Below the pieces are notes generated by a model. The model made no database searches. It saw only the letters and a list, made by a program, of their open reading frames with translations, and had not been told where the DNA came from. Shown in pieces: positions 1-5,489 of a stretch of 5,489 nt of DNA (the stretch's first letter is position 1; every line of letters begins with the position of its first letter). The stretch is from Yimella sp. (GTDB lineage: Bacteria > Actinomycetota > Actinomycetes > Actinomycetales > Dermatophilaceae). Position numbers and translations under genes: made by a program. Location of the stretch: the NCBI GenBank assembly GCA_030150425.1, contig JASLFY010000143.1, positions 1 through 5,489 on the forward strand. Reading direction: 5' to 3'.

Positions 1-2
1 AC

Positions 3-860
3 GACGGCGTCGGGGCCGACGACGACCCCGGCCTGTCGGTGCGGCCCAGCTTCGACCCGGCCGAGGACGTCGCCGCGCCCTACCTCAACCTCGGCGCGCG
101 GCCGGCCGTGGCGATCCTGCGCGAGCAGGGCGTCAACAGCCACGTGGAGACCGCCTTCGCCTTCGACCGTGCCGGGTTCGACACCTACGACGTGCACATG
201 ACCGACCTGCAGGCCGGTCGCTTCGACCTGACCGATGTCGCGGGACTCGTGGCCTGCGGCGGGTTCTCCTACGGGGACACCCTCGGCGCCGGCGAGGGCT
301 GGGCGCGCTCGGTGCTCTTCAACGAGCGGCTCAAGGACGCCTTCACGCACTTCTTCGACCGGCCCGACACCTTCGCGCTCGGGATCTGCAACGGCTGCCA
401 GATGTTCGCCGCGCTGGCCGACCTGATCCCCGGCGCCGACGCGTGGCCGCGCTTCACCCGCAACCGCTCCGAGCAGTACGAAGCGCGACTGTCCCAGGTC
501 GAGATCCTGGACAACCCGTCGATCTTCTTCGCCGGGATGGCCGGCTCGAAGCTGCCGATCGCCGTCGCCCACGGCGAGGGGTTCGCCAACTTCGCCGTGC
601 GCGGCGACCAGGGGCAGGTGGTCCGAGCGGCCCGGTACATCGACGCCGACGGTGCGCCGGCCGCGACCTACCCGACCAACCCGAACGGTTCGCCGGACGG
701 GCTGACCGCCGTCACCACGCCGGACGGCCGGTTCACCGCGATGATGCCGCACCCGGAGCGGGTGCAGCGCAACGTGCAGATGAGCTGGACCGACGACCCG
801 ATCGACCTGCCGAGTCCGTGGCTGCGGATGTTCCGCAACGCGCGCGTCTGGGTCGACTGA
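3..860 (+). CDS. purL: Phosphoribosylformylglycinamidine synthase, long form, C-terminal part (5' end outside window)
   Basis: This is the end of the cytoplasmic enzyme for step 4 of purine synthesis, which converts FGAR, glutamine and ATP to FGAM. The reading frame is open from base 3, so the GTG at 39 is internal and the roughly 1000 N-terminal residues lie outside the window. What remains is the linker (key residues SFDPAEDVAAPY) and the class I glutamine amidotransferase domain. The catalytic triad is visible: the nucleophile Cys in GICNGCQ (codon 387-389) and the His and Glu in MPHPER (codons 750-752 and 756-758). REQGVNSH and the glycine-rich ACGGFSYGD motif are also present. The linker and the ending SPWLRMFRNAR match the single-chain PurL of E. 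coli, not a separate PurQ subunit. Many actinobacteria use split PurS/PurQ/PurL, so the long form is notable. The esterase gene starts one base after the stop. Family assignment is very secure. Confidence 0.97.
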   Translation, partial: DGVGADDDPGLSVRPSFDPAEDVAAPYLNLGARPAVAILREQGVNSHVETAFAFDRAGFDTYDVHMTDLQAGRFDLTDVAGLVACGGFSYGDTLGAGEGWARSVLFNERLKDAFTHFFDRPDTFALGICNGCQMFAALADLIPGADAWPRFTRNRSEQYEARLSQVEILDNPSIFFAGMAGSKLPIAVAHGEGFANFAVRGDQGQVVRAARYIDADGAPAATYPTNPNGSPDGLTAVTTPDGRFTAMMPHPERVQRNVQMSWTDDPIDLPSPWLRMFRNARVWVD

Positions 861-861
861 G

Positions 862-2154
862 ATGACACCGCGCTGGAGTGTGGGCGACGCCGAGATCACC
901 GGCGTCGATCGCGGTTCGGTGTGGCGGGCCACCGGCATCCGCTACGCCTCCGCGGCCCGTTTCCAGCGCCCAACCGCGGTCGACCCGAGCGGCACGATCA
1001 CGGCGACGCGCCCGTCGCCGGGCTGCCCGCAGGTGTCGTTCCCGCTGATCGACGAGGTGCTCGACGCGGTCGCCTCCGAGGTGACGTACGACGAGGACTG
1101 TCTCTTCCTGTCCGTCACCGTCCCGGCCGGTGCCACCGCCGACGAGCGGCTGCCGGTGCTCGTCTGGCTGCACGGCGGGTCGTACGTCACCGGCGCCGGC
1201 GACCTGCCGATCTACGACCCCACCGCACTGGTCACCGAGCACCGCGTCGTCGTGGTGAACGTGACCTACCGGCTCGGTCTGTTCGGCTACCTGGCCCGGC
1301 CGGGCGTCCCGGGCAACCTCGGCCTGCTCGACCAGCGCGCCGCTCTGTGTTGGATCAACCGACACATCGCGGCGTTCGGCGGGGACCCGGCGAACGTGAC
1401 AGTGATGGGTGAATCGGCCGGCGCCGACTCCGTCGCCCACCTGATGATCACCCCGGACGCTCCCGCGCTGATGCGCCGCGCGGTCGTGATGAGCGCCCCG
1501 CTTGGCCTGATGCACCGCAGAGATCGGATGTACGCCGCGATGGCGACGACCGCCGCCGAGCTCCCGGCCGGTGCGCCGGTCGACGACGTCCTGGCGCTCA
1601 CCAACCGGCTCGAGCGGCTGGGCTTCCGCTACGGACTGCGCGCCGGGATGCCGTTCGGTCCGCAGTACGGCCTCGACCCGCTCCCGCCCGAGGGCGAGGC
1701 CCCGGCCGCGTGGAGCGCCGTCGCGTCGAAGATCGACCTGCTCATCGGCCACACCGAGCGCGAGGGCGCGCTCTTCGTGCCGCCCTCGCTCGGCGGCCGG
1801 AAGCTGCCGAAGGTGTTGCGGGAGAGCCTGGTTCGTCAGTTGACCACCCGGATCTACGGCACCGACGCGAACCGTTTCGCGCAGCGCCACGAAGCGGCCG
1901 GCGGCCGCGGTGGGGCGTACGTCATCACCCACGGTCGGCGTACCGGCGGCGACACCGCCGGCGCACACACCACCGACCTGCCGCTGGTCTTCCCGGGACC
2001 CGCCTGGGACGCCGTCGCGGATGCCTCCGGTCCGGCCTGGCGGGTCGACCCGGCCGCCGGTGCGGCGCTGCGTACGGTGCTGGCCGACTTCGCCCGCAGC
2101 GGCGAGGTCCCCGCGCGCAGCGGGGACCCCGTGACCGTACGACCGTTCGGCTAG
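862..2154 (+). CDS. Type-B carboxylesterase (alpha/beta hydrolase, para-nitrobenzyl esterase family)
   Basis: This is a predicted serine hydrolase that cleaves carboxylic esters; the natural substrate is unknown. At 430 aa it has no signal peptide, so it should be cytoplasmic. Visible motifs, in order, are GIRYA near the N-terminus, EDCLFL (78-83), the oxyanion-hole HGG (104-106), NLGLLDQRAAL, FGGDPANVTVMGESAG with nucleophile Ser185, the acid Glu301 in EREGALF, and His369 in AHTTDLPLVF. Family members are usually about 490-500 aa. Here the Ser-to-Glu spacing is near normal, but the Glu-to-His stretch is about 68 residues against about 89 in Bacillus PnbA, and the C-terminus is also shorter. 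No catalytic residue is missing, so this looks like a compact active member. The ATG lies one base after the purL stop with no clear Shine-Dalgarno, which suggests translational coupling. The neighbouring purine gene gives no clue to substrate. Confidence 0.93.
   Translation: MTPRWSVGDAEITGVDRGSVWRATGIRYASAARFQRPTAVDPSGTITATRPSPGCPQVSFPLIDEVLDAVASEVTYDEDCLFLSVTVPAGATADERLPVLVWLHGGSYVTGAGDLPIYDPTALVTEHRVVVVNVTYRLGLFGYLARPGVPGNLGLLDQRAALCWINRHIAAFGGDPANVTVMGESAGADSVAHLMITPDAPALMRRAVVMSAPLGLMHRRDRMYAAMATTAAELPAGAPVDDVLALTNRLERLGFRYGLRAGMPFGPQYGLDPLPPEGEAPAAWSAVASKIDLLIGHTEREGALFVPPSLGGRKLPKVLRESLVRQLTTRIYGTDANRFAQRHEAAGGRGGAYVITHGRRTGGDTAGAHTTDLPLVFPGPAWDAVADASGPAWRVDPAAGAALRTVLADFARSGEVPARSGDPVTVRPFG
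2106..2128 (-). terminator. Perfect 9-bp GC hairpin, candidate terminator of the protease transcript
   Basis: The arms GGTCCCCGC (2106-2114) and GCGGGGACC (2120-2128) pair perfectly around a 5-base loop. The hairpin lies inside the last codons of the esterase, 24 bases before its stop, and 28 bases beyond the stop of the oppositely oriented protease gene. That placement fits the 3' end of the minus-strand protease transcript better than the plus strand, where termination would remove the esterase stop codon. Neither side has a T-run, so it would have to be a U-tract-less terminator, a type proposed for actinobacteria. It may instead only be GC-rich coding sequence. Confidence 0.4.
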
Positions 2155-2155
2155 A

Positions 2156-3370
2156 TCAGTTAGTGGTGGCGGTGCCGAGCGTCACCGTCGCGGTGTGCGA
2201 GGCGCCCTGCGCGTCGACCCAACCGACCGAGACCTGCTGGCCGGGGTAGTACGCGTCGATCAGGTCGCCCAGGGCGCTGCCGTCGCTGACCTGCTTGCCG
2301 CCGATCGAGGTGATCGTGTCGCCGGCGACGATCCCGGCCTTATCCGCCGCGCTGCCCGTCGTCACCTGAACCACGGCGGCCCCGGACGACTGGCCGTACG
2401 AGCTGGTCTGCGTCGAGATGCCGACGCCCAGCGCGGCCCGCGAGCCGATGTGGTTGGTGGTCGTCTTCGTGCCGCTGGTGATCTGGTTCGCGTAGGACAG
2501 TGCGGTCGAGGAGGTGATCGCGTAGCCGACGATCGGCGTGGAGCTCGAGGCGGCGGTGTCCATCCCGACGACCTCGCCGTCGGCGTCGAACAGCGGACCG
2601 CCGGAGTAGCCGGGCACGATCTGCGCGTTGGTCTGGAGCAAGCCGGTCAGCTGTTCGGAGTTCGAGCCACTGCTGTCGTCACTGGCGGTGATCTGCTGGT
2701 TGCTGGCCGTGATGCTGCCGGAGGTTTTGTAGAGGGTGCCCTGTCCGCCGCCCTGGCCGACCGCGGTCACCGCCTCGCCGACGGTCGGCGTGGTGTCGAA
2801 CTTCGCCGCGGTCAGGTTGGTCGCGCCGGAGATCTTCACCACCGCGATGTCGTGGCTCTCGTCGAACCCGACGACCTTGCCGGTGTAGGTCTTGCCGTCG
2901 GCGGCGGTCACCCGGATCGAGGTGGAGTCGGCCACCACGTGGTAGTTGGTCAGGATCGTCCCGTTGCTGTTCAGCACGATTCCGGTGCCGGCGCCCTCGC
3001 CGCCGTTCAGCACGGTGTCGATCATCACGACGCCCTGGCGCGAGGAGATCGCGGTGCCCGAGGTCGTGGCGCTCGACGAACCGTTGCCGGAGCCGTTGGA
3101 GCCGTTGCCGTTCTGTCCCCACCAGCCACCGCCGTACTGCGGCAGCTGCGAGCCGTCCTGACCGCTCGAACCGTTGGACGAGCTGCCGTTCGAACCGTCC
3201 GACGAGCTGCCGTTCGAGTTGTCGGAGGAGTTCCCGGAGGTCGGCGGCTGCACCGGCGCGGCCGCGACCGACACCCGGTAGTCGTTCCACGGGTGGGTGT
3301 ACGCCACCACGCCGGCCGGCACGATCGCGACGGCCGTGGCGGCGGAGATGGTGGCGATGAAGGTCTTCAT
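2156..3370 (-). CDS. Secreted or membrane-anchored HtrA/DegP-like trypsin-fold serine protease with C-terminal PDZ domain
   Basis: This is a predicted envelope quality-control protease that degrades or processes misfolded extracytoplasmic proteins. The 404-aa protein starts with Lys2 and a hydrophobic stretch to about residue 23, followed by an AAA-P site near 36-39. It could be a cleaved signal peptide or an uncleaved anchor. Residues about 44-105 are a Ser/Gly/Asn-rich linker containing an aromatic GGWWGQ patch. The protease domain (about 108-300) has His144 in TNYHVV, Asp174 in HDIAVVK and Ser256 in PGYSGGPL; the spacings resemble E. coli DegP. Tyr replaces the usual Asn before the nucleophile (GNSGG). 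One PDZ domain (about 313-400) includes AADKAGIVAGDTI. A GTG at 3511 would add 47 residues but overlaps the OsmC gene and lacks a plausible signal. The ATG at 3370 has AAGGAG six bases upstream, so it was chosen. The gene follows the OsmC gene on the same strand after 68 bp. Confidence 0.93.
   Translation of the reverse strand: MKTFIATISAATAVAIVPAGVVAYTHPWNDYRVSVAAAPVQPPTSGNSSDNSNGSSSDGSNGSSSNGSSGQDGSQLPQYGGGWWGQNGNGSNGSGNGSSSATTSGTAISSRQGVVMIDTVLNGGEGAGTGIVLNSNGTILTNYHVVADSTSIRVTAADGKTYTGKVVGFDESHDIAVVKISGATNLTAAKFDTTPTVGEAVTAVGQGGGQGTLYKTSGSITASNQQITASDDSSGSNSEQLTGLLQTNAQIVPGYSGGPLFDADGEVVGMDTAASSSTPIVGYAITSSTALSYANQITSGTKTTTNHIGSRAALGVGISTQTSSYGQSSGAAVVQVTTGSAADKAGIVAGDTITSIGGKQVSDGSALGDLIDAYYPGQQVSVGWVDAQGASHTATVTLGTATTN
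3177..3224 (-). repeat. Two tandem 24-bp repeats in the protease linker
   Basis: Units 3177-3200 and 3201-3224 share their first 17 bases exactly (GACGAGCTGCCGTTCGA on the + strand) and match at 20 of 24 positions. They encode the octapeptides DGSNGSSS and DNSNGSSS of the Ser/Gly/Asn linker between the signal/anchor segment and the protease domain. The period is a multiple of three, so changes in copy number would lengthen or shorten the linker without breaking the frame. Confidence 0.55.
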
Positions 3371-3376
3371 GACGGG

Positions 3377-3382
3377 CTCCTT
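3377..3382 (-). promoter_or_regulatory. Shine-Dalgarno site fixing the protease start
   Basis: AAGGAG on the minus strand lies six bases before the ATG at 3370. It selects this start, with its signal sequence, over the longer GTG-initiated frame from 3511. The 68-bp gap between the OsmC stop and this ATG (3371-3438) shows no strong hairpin and no convincing promoter, so co-transcription with the OsmC gene is plausible. Confidence 0.7.
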
Positions 3383-3438
3383 GATGAGGTCGATGAAACG
3401 ATCACACCGCCACCGCCAACGCGTGGGCTTGGCCGACC

Positions 3439-3906
3439 CTATGCAGGCCCTGTGAGGGCGACCTCGGGCTGCAGTTCGATCTGCGAGGTCAGGCTGTTCG
3501 CGATGAAGCACTCACGGTGGGCAAGCTCGAGCAGGTGCTCGATCCGTTCCGGCGTGACCCGGCCGTCGGAACGCACGGTCACCCGCGGGCGCAGCACGAT
3601 CCGGGTGATCCGCATCGGCGTCGGCTCCTCGGGCATCTCCGCGCTCGCCTCGTCGGCGTACGCGACGACGTCGAGCCGGGCGCGCGCCGCGACCGCCAGG
3701 AACGACAGCAACTGACACGACGACGCCGCGGCCAGCAGCAGCTGCTCCGGGTTCAGCTGGGACGGGTCGCCGCCGAAGGTGGGATCGGCGGTCATGGCCA
3801 GCGAGGGCGCTCCGGTCGGGCGCACCCGGTGCGTACGGTCGTACGCGTCGTAGCCGGCGCCCGTCGAGCCGTTCCAGTCGAGGGAGGTCGCGTAATGATG
3901 GGTCAC
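3439..3906 (-). CDS. OsmC/Ohr-family thiol peroxidase-like protein
   Basis: This is a predicted cytoplasmic protein of the OsmC/Ohr family, whose characterised members reduce organic hydroperoxides with a reactive cysteine pair. The 155-aa length is typical. The conserved NPEQLLLAAASSC segment carries Glu54 and the likely peroxidatic Cys64. The second cysteine, Cys133, is in the classic AHRECFIANSL helix. The Glu-Cys distance (10) and Cys-Cys distance (69) are close to those of E. coli OsmC (10 and 66). It looks closer to OsmC/YhfA-like members than to Ohr proper, but the subgroup cannot be settled by eye. The GTG at 3906 has no Shine-Dalgarno but has a TACGCT -10-like box seven bases upstream, as expected for a leaderless mRNA. 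The HtrA-like protease gene lies 68 bp downstream on the same strand; the MFS gene is divergent upstream. Confidence 0.92.
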   Translation of the reverse strand: MTHHYATSLDWNGSTGAGYDAYDRTHRVRPTGAPSLAMTADPTFGGDPSQLNPEQLLLAAASSCQLLSFLAVAARARLDVVAYADEASAEMPEEPTPMRITRIVLRPRVTVRSDGRVTPERIEHLLELAHRECFIANSLTSQIELQPEVALTGPA

Positions 3907-3913
3907 CCGTCCG

Positions 3914-3941
3914 AGCGTACGCAGCCCGCCCCCTCCCGCAA
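3914..3941 (-). promoter_or_regulatory. Candidate leaderless promoter of the OsmC gene
   Basis: Read on the minus strand, TTGCGG (3941-3936) and TACGCT (3919-3914) are separated by 16 bases and fit the loose TTGnnn / TAnnnT pattern of housekeeping actinobacterial promoters. The -10 box ends seven bases before the GTG start, so transcription would begin at or next to the start codon. This agrees with the missing Shine-Dalgarno. The -35 box lies within the left arm of the inverted repeat at 3931-3949. Such short patterns occur by chance. Confidence 0.4.
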
Positions 3942-4012
3942 ACGCTGCACTTTCGCGCAGACGCTACGGGTACAACGCCAGGGTTTGGAGCGAACTGCAG
4001 CGTCTGGGGAGG

Positions 4013-4013
<1 letters not shown>
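3931..4013. repeat. Imperfect inverted repeat in the divergent OsmC/MFS intergenic region, possible operator
   Basis: The left arm (3931-3949, CCCTCCCGCAAACGCTGCA) and right arm (3996-4013, TGCAGCGTCTGGGGAGGG) are complementary apart from one mismatch and one bulged base. The loop between them is 46 bases. The core ACGCTGCA/TGCAGCGT is perfect. A third related copy, CAGACGCTAC, lies at 3958-3967 in the same orientation as the left arm, 19 bases (about two helical turns) from it. The left arm covers the proposed OsmC -35. The right arm sits just upstream of GAGAAT (4019-4024), a possible -10 for the MFS gene. This arrangement suits a dimeric or looping regulator acting on both promoters, but no regulator gene is in the window. 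The rest of the gap shows nothing else. Confidence 0.5.
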
Positions 4014-5337
<1,324 letters not shown>

Positions 5338-5341
<4 letters not shown>

Positions 5342-5489
5342 CCTCCGGCGCCCCTCACGAACACCCTCGTCGGGACAGCGCGCCGCACCACGATCCGCGG
5401 CTGCTCGCGGTCGTCTTCGTCGGCGGCTGCCTCGGCACCTCCGCCGTGGGCAGTCCCGAAGACGGACGACAGGCCGGCCCGGGCGGAGA
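5338..5489 (+). CDS. Truncated frame with a FluC/CrcB fluoride-channel-like N-terminus (3' end outside window)
   Basis: A GTG at 5338 overlaps the MFS stop (GTGA), a common sign of translational coupling. The frame stays open to the window end (50 codons). A polar, His/Arg/Pro-rich lead of about 20 residues is followed by DPRLLAVVFVGGCLGTSA (19-36). That resembles the first helix of small fluoride exporters, where GGxLGxxAR is conserved and some actinobacterial members carry such polar extensions. After Ala36 the expected Arg and continuing hydrophobic helix are absent and the chain turns polar (VGSPEDGRQAGPGG). The other two frames of this tail are also not hydrophobic, so one frameshift does not restore the family pattern. 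It may be a broken gene, a contig-end artefact or a different protein. The fluoride-channel call rests on one short motif. Confidence 0.42.

Noticed and set aside
39..860. A complete stand-alone PurQ-like gene starting at GTG 39
   Set aside because: The frame is open to the left edge, and the residues before and after 39 match the internal linker of long PurL, so this GTG is an internal valine codon.
733..1968. 411-aa open frame on the - strand opposite purL and the esterase
   Set aside because: The composition is Arg/Gly/Asp/His-rich without motifs, while the opposite strand encodes an intact esterase with its full triad.
3371..3511. N-terminal extension of the protease to a GTG at 3511
   Set aside because: It overlaps the 3' end of the OsmC gene, puts 47 Arg-rich residues before a good signal sequence, and lacks the clear ribosome site found at the ATG.
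2195..3715. 506-aa open frame on the + strand opposite the protease and OsmC genes
   Set aside because: It is rich in Arg, Gly, Asp and Val with no domain pattern, and spans two well-supported minus-strand genes. It is the stop-poor antisense frame expected of GC-rich codons.

Overview
The window is very GC-rich. Third codon positions are almost all G or C, GTG starts are frequent, one promoter looks leaderless, and the proteins resemble actinobacterial families, so I infer a high-GC actinobacterium; I cannot name the genus. No rRNA, tRNA, CRISPR array or insertion sequence was seen. The window begins inside one gene and ends inside another.

Layout. Positions 3-860 (+) hold the C-terminal end of a long-form PurL (FGAM synthase), covering its glutamine amidotransferase domain. 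One base after its stop, 862-2154 (+) encodes a short type-B carboxylesterase with an intact catalytic triad, probably on the same transcript. It converges on a secreted HtrA-type serine protease with a PDZ domain at 2156-3370 (-), with one base between the two stop codons. A perfect 9-bp hairpin inside the esterase's 3' end lies just downstream of the protease gene and may end its transcript. Upstream of the protease and on the same strand is an OsmC-family peroxide-defence protein (3439-3906, -). A gap of about 106 bp then separates it from a divergent 12-helix MFS exporter (4013-5341, +). The exporter's stop codon overlaps the start of a truncated reading frame (5338-5489, +) that resembles the first helix of a FluC/CrcB fluoride channel.

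How the genes may work together. OsmC and HtrA form a plausible stress pair (peroxide detoxification and envelope protein quality control). The OsmC/MFS gap holds a long imperfect inverted repeat and a third related motif copy, which may be a shared operator. The PurL-esterase pair is close enough for translational coupling but has no obvious metabolic link. I found no clear new multi-gene system. The points most worth a second look are the inverted repeat, the apparent CTG start of the MFS gene, the hairpin in the convergent overlap, the gamma-proteobacterial-like long PurL, and the abrupt loss of FluC similarity at the right edge.
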